Source: Bradyrhizobium sp. 170
Lineage (GTDB): Bacteria > Pseudomonadota > Alphaproteobacteria > Rhizobiales > Xanthobacteraceae
Length of the DNA: 64,000 nucleotides
Assembly (NCBI RefSeq): GCF_023101085.1
Contig: NZ_CP064703.1
Span: 434,001 to 498,000 of the forward strand
Direction: 5' to 3'
Shown here: positions 52,936-61,738 of the stretch, piece after piece
How positions within the stretch are numbered: position 1 is the first letter of the stretch
How the letters are laid out: every line of letters begins with the position of its first letter
Notes under the pieces: generated by a model
What the model saw: the letters and a program-made list of their open reading frames with translations, nothing else
Told to the model about the DNA's origin: nothing
The model's database searches: none
Position numbers and translations under genes: made by a program

Positions 52936-53178
52936 ATGAAGAAGCCCCGCCTTGCGGCGGAAGAACCGCAGCCGCGCAAAACCATCCGCGCCGACAAGGC
53001 GCCAACCACCGGTTACTCGCTGGTGGTGGACGGTCATTTCAAATCACATCACGACACGGTCGAGGCTGCCGAAGAGGCGGGCATGGCCCTGAAGAACCGG
53101 TTTCAGATGCTTCAGGTTCAGGTCTACGATGCCGAGAACAAGACGCGTTCAATGATCGATTGGCCGGGGCCGGCGTAA
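52936..53178 (+). CDS. Conserved-looking 80-residue hypothetical protein
   Basis: An 80-residue soluble protein starting MKKPRLAAEEPQPRKTIRAD. The middle reads like a compact alpha/beta domain (GYSLVVDGHFKSHHDTVEAA, then LKNRFQMLQVQVYDAENKTR). No signal peptide or membrane segment is present. The ATG at 52936 begins the ordered part; the frame is open further upstream but is non-protein-like. Function unknown. It is one of four small unknown proteins in this 1.2-kb patch. Confidence 0.65.
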   Translation: MKKPRLAAEEPQPRKTIRADKAPTTGYSLVVDGHFKSHHDTVEAAEEAGMALKNRFQMLQVQVYDAENKTRSMIDWPGPA

Positions 53179-53296
53179 CGCTGCGGATATCCGACTTTAC
53201 TTCTCGTCACGGCCGGGCGGAAGCGCGAAGACGCGCTTCACGCTTCTGTCCGCGCATGATGAGACACCTGTAAGAGTCCTACCTAAGAGTCCTGCC

Positions 53297-53587
53297 TCAG
53301 GTTCGCCGTCCGCCGTTCTGCTGGCTCGCCAGCCAGTCGGACAGGGCCACCGGCTTCTCGTTCGATCGCTTGGCGCCGGCGGGCGCCTTCCTTGCGGCCT
53401 TCGCGGCGGGAGCACGTTGCGGCTCGGCTGCCTCGCGCGCAAGCCGCAACGCCTTCAGCTTCGCCATATTGTCGAGCACAGCCTTGGCGCTGGCGTCGCG
53501 TTCGGCCTTGCCGGATCTCGCGTCCTGGGCCGCCCTTGCCACCTTGTCGGCGCGGGCCTGGGCGCGATCACGATCTTCTTTCGTCAT
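53297..53587 (-). CDS. Small charged protein, paralogue of the next gene
   Basis: A 96-residue highly charged, helix-prone protein (MTKEDRDRAQARADKVARAA). It shares the motif KLKALRLAREAA with KLRALRLAKEAA of the adjacent 79-residue protein. The C-terminus is Ala/Lys-rich and ends with ALSDWLASQQNGGRRT. Its start lies six bases after the upstream gene's stop, with AGAGG inside that gene's end, so the two are translationally coupled. A nucleic-acid-associated role is possible but not shown. Confidence 0.65.
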   Translation of the reverse strand: MTKEDRDRAQARADKVARAAQDARSGKAERDASAKAVLDNMAKLKALRLAREAAEPQRAPAAKAARKAPAGAKRSNEKPVALSDWLASQQNGGRRT

Positions 53588-53593
53588 TTCAGG

Positions 53594-53833
53594 TCAGCCT
53601 CTTTTCGCGGCCTTGGTCTTGGCCTTGCTTTTGACCACAGGTTCCGGCGGGTTTTCACGGTCGGCCGCTTCCTTTGCCAGACGCAGCGCACGCAATTTCT
53701 CGGTCCGCTTTCGGATCGCGACGTCAGCGGCCGCGATTTCGGCCATTGCCTTGATGCCTTCGACTTCCTGGGCGCGCTTGCGATTCAGCCTGATTTCTTT
53801 CAGTTCCGCGGCGCTCTTCGGCTCATCGTTCAT
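53594..53833 (-). CDS. Small charged protein, paralogue of its neighbour
   Basis: A 79-residue helical protein starting MNDEPKSAAELKEIRLNRKR. It contains KLRALRLAKEAA, the motif shared with the downstream 96-residue protein, and ends in a Lys-rich tail (KSKAKTKAAKRG). AGAGGT precedes the ATG. The pair looks like a tandem duplication with diverged ends. No known domain was recognised. Confidence 0.65.
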   Translation of the reverse strand: MNDEPKSAAELKEIRLNRKRAQEVEGIKAMAEIAAADVAIRKRTEKLRALRLAKEAADRENPPEPVVKSKAKTKAAKRG

Positions 53834-53947
53834 GTCATACCTCTGAAATCACGACAGATATCGTCGAGCGGTTTTGGGGCGGTTTACCACGGATCGGGGC
53901 GCAGAGGACGTTATTTTCGGTCGAAAAAGGCGCACTTTCTTGTCAAA

Positions 53948-54952
53948 TCAGCCATTTTGATGAGGGGCCGCCTCATCGTCGCTTTCGTCGGAATTCGCCG
54001 AATCGAAGCTGGCAAGCCAGGCGCCGAGCGCCGATGACGCATGTCCCTGCGACTTCATCTGCCGCAACGCAATGCGGATGCCGATCCGGCCGTGGCGGTC
54101 ACTGGCCACCGCCGTGGGCGGCTCGCCGGCAAGCACCGCATCGACCACGCGCCGTTTGGTCGCAAGTGCCGCGGGATCGCCGCACGCGGCCATCATCCGC
54201 TGGAAGGCATGATGGTACGTGGCGTCGAACGGCCGGGCCTCCCCCAGGCCGTTCCGCGCCGGATGCGGCGGATGGAGATGCGCGCAGGGGATCCATCCCT
54301 GAGGCACCGGTTCGGTGGCGGGATGGGTGCGGCCGCTTTTCAATAGCCGCGGCAGCACATGGGTGTGGGGACCCTCCGGGCTCTTGCCTGACGGCGGCGG
54401 GATCGGCTGATAGACCTCGATGCGGCCGAGCCGGCTGATGAAGACGCGGTGCGGATTGGCCGCGAGGATCATGCCCATGGCAGGGTTGCCGGGCTCGAAC
54501 ACGGCGCGGCCGACATGGTCGCGCAGCCGCCTGGCGAGATTGCGATCGCCGATACGCACGCAGAAATCCGCCTGCAGCGCGCTGAAACCGAGATCGAACA
54601 AAACCGAATCCCGATCTTCCTCCCGCGGTGCCTGATGATCGGGGCCGATCTCGGTCAGCGCGACGCGCTGGTTCATGGCGCAATCATGCGCCGGCAGGCA
54701 TAGCGCGACCCTTTGATTCCAGCCGGTTTTGGTGATGCCTTCCGATGCGAAGGCGCGGATAGCAGCATGCGGTTTGAGGACAATGCCGCCACGCGCCGTC
54801 ACGGCCGAAACGGCTTCGGCCGACTGGACGAGGCGCACCGGCTCGTCATGGTCGCGCGAAAATTCGGCGATGGCGCCGAAGGTGCCGAGGCTCCATTGCG
54901 TATCGGGATTGGCTATTTCCCGCTGCAAAAGATCGATGGCTGCGGCGCTCAT
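53948..54952 (-). CDS. Uncharacterised protein (DUF6925-like by recall)
   Basis: A 334-residue soluble protein with no signal peptide. Segments such as LQADFCVRIGDRNLARRLRD, GRIEVYQPIPPPSGKSPEGP and the His-rich THVLPRLLKSGRTHPATEP stand out. I recall a family of this kind named DUF6925, but that is memory only. It lies 127 bases downstream of btuB on the same strand, so it may share the cobalamin-riboswitch-controlled transcript. No enzymatic motif is evident. Confidence 0.7.
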   Translation of the reverse strand: MSAAAIDLLQREIANPDTQWSLGTFGAIAEFSRDHDEPVRLVQSAEAVSAVTARGGIVLKPHAAIRAFASEGITKTGWNQRVALCLPAHDCAMNQRVALTEIGPDHQAPREEDRDSVLFDLGFSALQADFCVRIGDRNLARRLRDHVGRAVFEPGNPAMGMILAANPHRVFISRLGRIEVYQPIPPPSGKSPEGPHTHVLPRLLKSGRTHPATEPVPQGWIPCAHLHPPHPARNGLGEARPFDATYHHAFQRMMAACGDPAALATKRRVVDAVLAGEPPTAVASDRHGRIGIRIALRQMKSQGHASSALGAWLASFDSANSDESDDEAAPHQNG

Positions 54953-55079
54953 CGCCGCCTGCGGAACGGAAACGGTTCAGGCATCAAAGGACATTCTCCC
55001 GGGCAATGCCGAAGGAGAATACCGTCTCGTCAGGTCAGGGCAAGCCGGTCCGGCAGCGGAGCCGAACCGGCTGCTGCGG

Positions 55080-57356
55080 TCAGAACGTCGCGCCGACCTT
55101 CACCATGTAGGTCCTTCCGGGCAGCGGATAGGCCGAGAAGCGGCCCGGCGTAAATGAGCTTGCGATCGCGTAGTCATAGTACTGCGCATCGAACAGGTTG
55201 TTCACGCTCAGCGACCAGAAGAAGTGTTCGTAAGCGCCGCTCAGTTTCAAATCGACGGTGGCGTCGGCCGGGATCCGGCGCTGGGTATTCGCCTGGTCGT
55301 TGTCCATGATGCGTTCGCTCCAGGCGCGCAGCGTGGCGTCGAACACCAGATAGTTCTGCCAGATATTCCAGGTCACGCCGCCCATGGCTGTGTAGCGGGA
55401 AACCAGTGGCACGTCGTTGCCGGCGAACGGCCCTTCGCGGAAGACAGCACGCGTGTAGGCCGCGCCCGCCCGCAGCGACAGGTTGTCGCTGACACGCAGC
55501 GACGCGCTGGTCTCGGAGCCGTAGCGGCGGGTTGGACCGAGGTTCACGTTGAAGAACAGCGCTGGGATGAAATGGATCTCGTTCTCGAGGTCCATACCGT
55601 AGATGCTCGATTGCATCTGGAACGCGCCGGCCTTGACGCGGAAGCCGCCTTCGATGTCGTGCGAGGTCTGGGTTTTCAGCTGAAAGGTCCCTGGAACGAA
55701 GAAGGGGCCGCTGGAGACGCGTTCATCGACGGTCGGAGTACGGAACGCGCGCGCGGCGCGGCCAAACACCGAGAATGTGTTGTTGAGCCGGTGCTCGAGC
55801 CCGACGTGCAAGGCGTACTGGGTCTCGTTGCTGTCCAGCGGGGAGGCTTGATCGCTGCAATTAAAGAACATGGCGCAACCGGGCGCGTTGGCGTCGAACC
55901 GATCCCGGGCGCTCAGGCTGGTGTTTTGAATCCTGGCGCCATAGGAGAAATCGGTCGTCGGCAACAGGCCTACCGTGTGCTGCCAGTAGCCGGCCAGCGT
56001 CTGCTGCGACAGGTCGTAGATGTGGGTCGGCGCAAGGCCCTTGAACGCCCCGCGGTCCTGGCGGAACGTCGCATCGTAATAATCGATACCGGTCAGGATC
56101 TGTGAGGGCACCCCGAGGATCGAGTTCTTGATGCTCAATCGTGGCGTGATCGACCAGGTCTGCAATGATGCGTCGTTATAGGTGGAGGAGAAGCTCGGAA
56201 ATGGCGACGCAAACGGTATCGCGCCGAAGAATCCGCTTTGCGTTTTCTTATCTCTGACGCCGCCATCGACGATCAGTTCAGCGCCGTCCCACAGGGTCTT
56301 GGTGAATCCGGCGGTCGCGCTGGCGCCCTGCTGGTTGCCGTAATCGAACGGCGTATTTGTGCCCCTGCGATCGGTGACGAGTTGATTTAGCCCGATCGAG
56401 GGATCGACGGTGCGTCCGCCCGGAAAACCGAGCTTCTGGTCGTCGCCGGTCACCGTAAGGAAGGCCTTGAGGTCTGGTGTGGTGTAATTGAGATTGCCGA
56501 CCCCATTGCGCTGATCGAGCGCGTTGTTGACCCTGTAACCGTCAGACTTGATGGCGTTGCCGTAGAATGACGTCGACCATGGTCCCGAATTCAGCGCCGT
56601 CGAGACCGAGGCCATACGCTGGTTGAAGGAGCCGACACCGGCCTCCGCGCGCATGGCGACCGGCGGGCCGCTGACGCCGTTCTTCAGGACGATATTGATG
56701 ACACCGCCGACGGCATTGTCGCCGTAGAGCACCGCGCCGCTGTTGCCGCGCGTGATTTCGATACGCTCGATCGAATCGCGCGGAATGGTCGAGAGATCGA
56801 CGCCGGCCATGTCGATGTCGTTGAGCCTTCGGCCGTTGATGAGCACCAGGGTATTTGAGGTGGCGAAAGCGCCGAAGCCGCGGAGGTCGACCGACGTCTT
56901 GGCGCCGTTGACGCCGCCATAGAGGCTGGTCAGCTGCACGCCAGGCGTTTGCGCGATGATTTCCTGCAACGTTTGGGCCGGCGAATGCGCGATCTCTTCG
57001 GCAGTAATAACGGTCGACGCCGTGCCGACGATGCCGGAGAACTGACGGCCGCCGCTGCCGCCCGCGCCTTGCGAAACGCTTTGCGATGCGACGTTCGAGC
57101 TGGCCCCTGCCGCGGGCCGCGTGCCGGTCGACGGCGCAGCCGCCGGTACGACGCGTCGCGAGGTTGATGGCTCATCGTAGGTCGGCTTGGCGCGGGTCCG
57201 GTTCGGGTCGGTGGGCGAGGTGATCTCGATCGGCGGCAATTGCTCGGATGGCGTCTGCTGTGCCTGCGCGCCGGAAATGCCGAGCGACGCGACAGGTATC
57301 AGGAAACTGGAGGCAAGCCAGTAGCGGCGCTGCCGCGTGGCGATGATGGAAGACAT
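55080..57356 (-). CDS. btuB: TonB-dependent outer-membrane receptor, probable cobalamin receptor BtuB
   Basis: A 758-residue outer-membrane protein. Residues 1-32 form a signal peptide ending GAQAQ. A long Pro/Ser/Ala-rich linker precedes the plug domain (about 115-225: AQTLQEIIAQTPGVQLTSLY, VLINGRRLNDIDMAGVDLST). A 22-strand barrel follows and ends with a terminal Phe (MVKVGATF). The assignment to cobalamin rests on the riboswitch just upstream of its start and on the divergent btuCDF genes. The linker of roughly 80 residues before the plug is longer than in E. coli BtuB. It probably forms a transcript with the downstream uncharacterised gene. Confidence 0.87.
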   Translation of the reverse strand: MSSIIATRQRRYWLASSFLIPVASLGISGAQAQQTPSEQLPPIEITSPTDPNRTRAKPTYDEPSTSRRVVPAAAPSTGTRPAAGASSNVASQSVSQGAGGSGGRQFSGIVGTASTVITAEEIAHSPAQTLQEIIAQTPGVQLTSLYGGVNGAKTSVDLRGFGAFATSNTLVLINGRRLNDIDMAGVDLSTIPRDSIERIEITRGNSGAVLYGDNAVGGVINIVLKNGVSGPPVAMRAEAGVGSFNQRMASVSTALNSGPWSTSFYGNAIKSDGYRVNNALDQRNGVGNLNYTTPDLKAFLTVTGDDQKLGFPGGRTVDPSIGLNQLVTDRRGTNTPFDYGNQQGASATAGFTKTLWDGAELIVDGGVRDKKTQSGFFGAIPFASPFPSFSSTYNDASLQTWSITPRLSIKNSILGVPSQILTGIDYYDATFRQDRGAFKGLAPTHIYDLSQQTLAGYWQHTVGLLPTTDFSYGARIQNTSLSARDRFDANAPGCAMFFNCSDQASPLDSNETQYALHVGLEHRLNNTFSVFGRAARAFRTPTVDERVSSGPFFVPGTFQLKTQTSHDIEGGFRVKAGAFQMQSSIYGMDLENEIHFIPALFFNVNLGPTRRYGSETSASLRVSDNLSLRAGAAYTRAVFREGPFAGNDVPLVSRYTAMGGVTWNIWQNYLVFDATLRAWSERIMDNDQANTQRRIPADATVDLKLSGAYEHFFWSLSVNNLFDAQYYDYAIASSFTPGRFSAYPLPGRTYMVKVGATF

Positions 57357-57481
57357 GGTTCAGGCCTCGGTATGACGTCAGTGGCACGTCACAGCGAACC
57401 AAGTCTCACCATGTGCTTTGAGCAGCTTAGGTGAAGCTAATGCCTGTACTCCCCGACCGACATCTTCGCGTGTGACCACGG

Positions 57482-57655
57482 CTGACGGCAGGTCTCCTGG
57501 CTCGCGGGTCGTCACCCTTCGTCGCCTTCCCAGGACCGAGATTCCCAGTGGCCTATGACGAAGGATTCGCCGCTTACAGTTGCGGGGGCAGCCGCGGAAT
57601 TGGGGAGTTTCCCCGCACCGCATTCCCTTTTGATCCCCAAAACGGGAACCGTCAG
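57482..57655 (-). promoter_or_regulatory. Cobalamin (adenosylcobalamin-type) riboswitch
   Basis: On the minus strand the closing P1 stem pairs CCGTCAG (57649-57655) with CTGACGG (57482-57488) as seen on the plus strand. The B12 box AGCCAGGAGACCTGCC is the reverse complement of 57487-57502. GCCACTGGG (57544-57552) and the CCCCCGCAACTGTAAGCGG core match the conserved class pattern. The leader reaches btuB, 126 bases away, so cobalamin would repress the receptor at translation or by termination. It faces only btuB and not the divergent btuC. Confidence 0.93.
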
Positions 57656-57814
57656 GAACTATGGTAGAAGTTTGTCAAAGTTCGAGTCAATCCGCCTTGG
57701 GCGCGCTCGCGATGTCAACTGGACGAGTGCGCTATTTTTGCCGCATGAGCACTGCTGCCCGCTCCTTGCCTGAGCTCCTGTACCGGGGCGGGTAAAACTG
57801 CTTTAGGACGATCG

Positions 57815-58858
57815 ATGAGTGTTGAGGCTGTAACCGTGACCAACGAGGATGCCGCGCGCCGGCGGATCGGCGCGACCGCGGCGCTTGCCGTTCTCGTTGT
57901 GCTGCTGGTGCTGATCTCGCTCGGCATTGGGCCGGTGCGGCTGTCGCCGCTTGCGGTGGCGGAAGCGCTGTTCGGCGGCGGCAGCGACGTGTCGCAGGTG
58001 ATCGTGCGCGAAATCCGCCTGCCGCGGACGCTGCTGGCGCTGGCGATCGGCGCCATTCTCGGGCTGTCAGGTGCGTCGCTGCAGGGCCTGTTGCGCAATC
58101 CGCTGGCGTCGCCCTCGCTGTTCGGCGCCCCGCAATCGGCAGCGTTCGGCGCCGTGCTGGTGATCGCGCTGGGGCTGGCCGACGTGCGATCCTACGCATT
58201 GCCGGTCGCGGCGATCTGTGCGGCGTTCGTTTCGGTGTTCGTGCTGCTCTCGATCGCCGGCCGCAATGCGGGGCTTTTGATCCTCATTCTCTCCGGCTTG
58301 GCGATTTCGAGCTTTGCGGGTGCCGCCACCGCGCTGGTAATGAACCTCTCCAGCAACCCTTTCGTGGTGCTGGAGATCGCGTTCTGGCTGCTGGGGTCGC
58401 TGGAGGACCGCAGCTTTCAGCACGTTACGCTCGCGCTGCCGTTCATCATTGCCGGTGCGATCATGCTGTTCAGCCAGCGCCATGCGTTTCGCGCGCTGAG
58501 CCTGGGCGAGGAAACCGCGCAAAGCCTCGGCGTCGATGTCGGGCGTTTGCGGCTGTTCGTGATTTCGGGCGTCGCACTCGGCGTCGGCGGCGCGGTCGCC
58601 GTCACCGGCACCATCGGTTTCATCGGGCTCGTTGCACCACATCTGATGCGGCCGTTGATCGGCTACGACCCGGGGCGACTTTTGGTGCCGAGCGCGCTCG
58701 CAGGCTCCGCGCTGCTGCTCGCGGCCGACATCGCGGTGCGCATCATCCCTTCGACCTCCGATATCAAGGTCGGCGTGCTGACCTCGATCATCGGCGTGCC
58801 GTTCTTCCTCTATTTGATCATGCGCGAACGCCGCGCGCTCGGCGGAGGCGTCGCATGA
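57815..58858 (+). CDS. btuC: Cobalamin ABC transporter permease BtuC (FecCD family)
   Basis: A 347-residue inner-membrane permease of the FecCD family with about ten helices. The family signatures RLPRTLLALAIGAILGLSGA, GLLRNPLASPSLFGAPQSAA and GTIGFIGLVAPHLMRPLIGY are clear, the last being the ATPase-coupling loop. FecCD proteins move either B12 or iron chelates. Neighbouring btuB with its riboswitch and the BtuF-like binding protein favour B12. It overlaps the ATPase gene by four bases (ATGA). It has no riboswitch of its own that I could see. Confidence 0.85.
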   Translation: MSVEAVTVTNEDAARRRIGATAALAVLVVLLVLISLGIGPVRLSPLAVAEALFGGGSDVSQVIVREIRLPRTLLALAIGAILGLSGASLQGLLRNPLASPSLFGAPQSAAFGAVLVIALGLADVRSYALPVAAICAAFVSVFVLLSIAGRNAGLLILILSGLAISSFAGAATALVMNLSSNPFVVLEIAFWLLGSLEDRSFQHVTLALPFIIAGAIMLFSQRHAFRALSLGEETAQSLGVDVGRLRLFVISGVALGVGGAVAVTGTIGFIGLVAPHLMRPLIGYDPGRLLVPSALAGSALLLAADIAVRIIPSTSDIKVGVLTSIIGVPFFLYLIMRERRALGGGVA

Positions 58859-59637
58859 GCGAAACGGCACTGCTGACCGCAAAGGGGCTCGGCGTGCGGC
58901 TCGCTGGCCGCGTCGTGCTGAAAGATGTTTCGCTGTCGCTGTCGCCGGGCCATCTGGTGGCGCTGGTCGGGCCGAACGGCGCCGGCAAGACCACGCTGCT
59001 ACGGGCGCTGGCGGGATTGATCCCGTCCGAAGGCGAGATCGAGATCGGCGGCGTCGCATTGGCTTCGCTGCCGCTGCGCGAGCGCGCAAAACGCTTCGGC
59101 TATCTGCCGCAGGGGCATGTCGTGCACTGGCCGCTGCCGGCGCGGGATATCGTGGCACTCGGCCGCTATCCACATGGCGCCACCGATCCGGCGCGGCTGT
59201 CGCCAAGGGATGCGGAGGCGGTGCTGCGGGCGATGCAGGCGGTCGACGTGATCGAGTTCAGCGATCGCCGCGTCACCGAATTGTCCGGCGGCGAGCGCAG
59301 CCGCGTCGCGCTGGCCCGCGCGCTGGCGGTGGAGGCACCGGTCATCCTGGCCGACGAGCCGACTGCCTCGCTTGACCCGCGGCATCAGATCGACGTCATG
59401 AAGAATTTGCGCGCGACCGCCGACAAGGGCGTGCTCGTCATTGTCGTGACGCATGATCTGGGATTGGCGGCGCGGTTTGCCGACCATGTGCTGGTGCTGC
59501 GTGAAGGCCGCCTGGTGTCGCAGGGCGGGCCGGCGGCGGCGCTGTCCGAGCAGGTGATGGCTGACGTGTTCAGGATCTCGGCCTATCGCGCGGAATTCCA
59601 GCGCGAGGCCGTGATCGTGCCCTGGGCGGATATTTGA
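58855..59637 (+). CDS. btuD: Cobalamin ABC transporter ATPase BtuD
   Basis: A 260-residue ATPase with Walker A GPNGAGKTT, signature LSGGERSRVALARAL and Walker B VILADEPTASLD. The LPQGHVVHWPLPARDIVALG region is typical of the FecE/BtuD group. It overlaps btuC upstream and btuF downstream by four bases each, so the three genes are translated together. It energises B12 passage through BtuC. Confidence 0.87.
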   Translation: MSETALLTAKGLGVRLAGRVVLKDVSLSLSPGHLVALVGPNGAGKTTLLRALAGLIPSEGEIEIGGVALASLPLRERAKRFGYLPQGHVVHWPLPARDIVALGRYPHGATDPARLSPRDAEAVLRAMQAVDVIEFSDRRVTELSGGERSRVALARALAVEAPVILADEPTASLDPRHQIDVMKNLRATADKGVLVIVVTHDLGLAARFADHVLVLREGRLVSQGGPAAALSEQVMADVFRISAYRAEFQREAVIVPWADI

Positions 59638-60473
59638 TGCAACGCCGGCTGGCATTTCTGGTCGCGGTGCTTGCACTTGCGTTGCCGGGCAGCACTGCGC
59701 TCGCCGCCAATCTGCCGCGCCTGGTGTCGATGAATGTCTGCACCGACCAATTGCTGCTGACGCTGGCCGACCCCGAGCAGATTCTGGGATTGAGCCGGTT
59801 TTCGCGGGACGGCTGGCAATCGCAGGCCGGCGACATCAGCCGCTATCCGGTCTTGTCCGGAGGCGCCGAGGACGTGCTGCTCATCAGGCCCGACATCGTC
59901 GTCGCCAGCGCGTTCGACAAGCGTTCGACGCGGGAGCTGTTGAAGACCAAGGGGCTTCGCCTTGCCGAACTCGCCGTGCCGCGGACCCTCGACGAAGCGC
60001 GGCAGCAGATCCGCGAGGCCGGCGAGATCACCGGACATCCCGATCGCGCGGCGGCGGAAATCGCGCGGCTCGATGCGGCGCTGGCGCGCGCCCGCCGCGC
60101 GGTCTCGGAGCGGCATTATCGTGTGCTGCCGTTGTCGCGGCGCGGCTGGGTGGCGGGCAGCGACAGCTTTGTCGGTTCGCTGCTGGCCGAAACCGGGCTG
60201 CGCAGCACGGCCGGCGATCTCGGCTTCGCCTTTGGCGGGTTTGCCTCGCTGGAGGCGATCGTGAATCTGCGGCCGGACTTCATCGTGGTTTCGCAGGCCG
60301 GCGATACCGCGAGGGACGACGGCCAGGCATTTCTGTTGCATCCGGCGCTGGAGCGCTTCTATCCGCCGGAAAAGCGCATCGTGATTCCGGAGCGCATGAC
60401 CGAATGCGGCGGCGTGCTGCTGGCGGATGCACTCGATGCGCTGACGGCGGAAGTGAAGCGGGTGGGAAAGTGA
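59634..60473 (+). CDS. btuF: Cobalamin-binding periplasmic protein BtuF
   Basis: A 279-residue periplasmic protein. Residues 1-23 form a signal peptide (MQRRLAFLVAVLALALPGST). The mature protein has the helical-backbone type III fold: RLVSMNVCTDQLLLTLADPE, then LIRPDIVVASAF and later NLRPDFIVVSQAGDTARDD. The two-lobed design with a single connecting helix fits BtuF or siderophore-binding proteins; context favours cobalamin. It is coupled to btuD by an ATGA overlap and ends at a palindromic repeat. Confidence 0.85.
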   Translation: MMQRRLAFLVAVLALALPGSTALAANLPRLVSMNVCTDQLLLTLADPEQILGLSRFSRDGWQSQAGDISRYPVLSGGAEDVLLIRPDIVVASAFDKRSTRELLKTKGLRLAELAVPRTLDEARQQIREAGEITGHPDRAAAEIARLDAALARARRAVSERHYRVLPLSRRGWVAGSDSFVGSLLAETGLRSTAGDLGFAFGGFASLEAIVNLRPDFIVVSQAGDTARDDGQAFLLHPALERFYPPEKRIVIPERMTECGGVLLADALDALTAEVKRVGK

Positions 60474-60476
60474 ATT

Positions 60477-60555
60477 CGTAGCCCGGATGGAGCGAAGCGC
60501 AATCCGGGAATCTTTCGCGGCATCCCGGATTTCGCTTCGCGCCATCCGGGCTACG
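60477..60555. repeat. Palindromic repeat, family H
   Basis: CGTAGCCCGGATGGAGCGAA on the left is paired with TTCGCGCCATCCGGGCTACG on the right, with a small mismatch zone and a short loop. It lies between the convergent btuF and persulfide dioxygenase genes, starting four bases after the btuF stop. The other copy is at 47923-48009. Confidence 0.9.
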
Positions 60556-60562
60556 ACGGCGA

Positions 60563-61603
60563 CTACCCCATCACCACCGGCCCGCCGACCTTCTTCCACG
60601 CGTCGATACCGCCTTCGATATGCGCGGTGTTGGCCAGCCCCGCATTCTTCGCGGCCGTCACCGCCATCGCGGAGCGTTCGCCGAAGGCGCAGAAGAACAC
60701 GACGCGGCGGCCGGTGGCGGCGGCGACTTCGCGCAGCATGCCGCCGGGCTTCAGGCTCTCGGCGATGCCGGGATAGGGCGCATGCAGCGCGCCCGAGATC
60801 GTGCCGTGCTTGGCGCGCTCGCTCACCTCCCGCAGATCGACCAGCAGGATATCGGGCCGGCCGAGGCTGTTGATCGCGTCACGGGCAGAGAGCGCGAGCC
60901 CCTGTTTGGCGAGATCCTCCTGATGCAGGCCGACATGCATGTTGGCGGGCACCGCCACGTCCATCATCTTCGGGTTCGGCAGCTTCAGATTGGCCATCAG
61001 CTCGATATATTCGTCGACCGAGCGCACTTGCAGCCGCGGATTGTAACGCCGCTCCTCGCCGATGGTGGAAACCGTGTCCCCCTTGTAGTCGTGGGCGGGG
61101 AACACCATGGTTTCATCAGGCAGTTTCAGCAGCCGGTTGAAGATCGATTCATATTGGGCGCGCGAAGAGCCGTTCTGAAAGTCAGTGCGGCCGGTGCCGC
61201 GGATCAACAGCGTATCGCCGGTGAAGACGCGGTCGCCCATCAAATAAGAGTAGGAATCGTCGGTGTGGCCGGGCGTGTACATGACGTCGAGGCTCAGCCC
61301 CTCGATCATCACCTTGTCGCCGTCGGAAACCCGCATCGACACCACGTCGGCCTTGCTTTGCTCGCCCATGATGGTGATGCACTGGGTGCGGTCGCGCAGT
61401 TCGCCGAGGCCGGTGACGTGATCGGCGTGTAGATGGGTGTCGACCGCTTTCACCAGCCGCAGATCGAGCTCGCGCAGAAGCTGGCAATAGCGGTCGGCCT
61501 TCTCCAGCACGGGGTCGAGGATCAACGCCTCGCCGCCGGCGCGGCTGGCCAGCAGGTAGCTGTAGGTGCCCGAAACGCTGTCGAAGAGCTGACGAAAGAT
61601 CAT
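60563..61603 (-). CDS. Persulfide dioxygenase-rhodanese fusion (ETHE1-like)
   Basis: A 346-residue protein. Residues 1-240 are a metallo-beta-lactamase-fold dioxygenase with THLHADH (His57, His59, Asp61, His62), His113, Asp130 and His171 as metal ligands, plus the family-specific GTGRTDFQNG. Residues about 245-346 form a rhodanese domain with its catalytic Cys305 in FFCAFGERS. It oxidises glutathione persulfide to sulfite and can pass sulfane sulfur on the rhodanese site. Its place beside a DsrE-like protein and soxB supports a role in sulfur oxidation. No strong Shine-Dalgarno is visible. Confidence 0.9.
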   Translation of the reverse strand: MIFRQLFDSVSGTYSYLLASRAGGEALILDPVLEKADRYCQLLRELDLRLVKAVDTHLHADHVTGLGELRDRTQCITIMGEQSKADVVSMRVSDGDKVMIEGLSLDVMYTPGHTDDSYSYLMGDRVFTGDTLLIRGTGRTDFQNGSSRAQYESIFNRLLKLPDETMVFPAHDYKGDTVSTIGEERRYNPRLQVRSVDEYIELMANLKLPNPKMMDVAVPANMHVGLHQEDLAKQGLALSARDAINSLGRPDILLVDLREVSERAKHGTISGALHAPYPGIAESLKPGGMLREVAAATGRRVVFFCAFGERSAMAVTAAKNAGLANTAHIEGGIDAWKKVGGPVVMG

Positions 61604-61738
61604 GGCTACACGTCCGTATTAATTCGGATCGGATCAGGGGGCGGATGTAGCTCCAGCCCCTGCTACTGCAATTCCGTCAATTATACCACGCCTGACGTCA
61701 CGATGGTGGCATCAGGCAGAACCAAAATCTCGCGTCCC

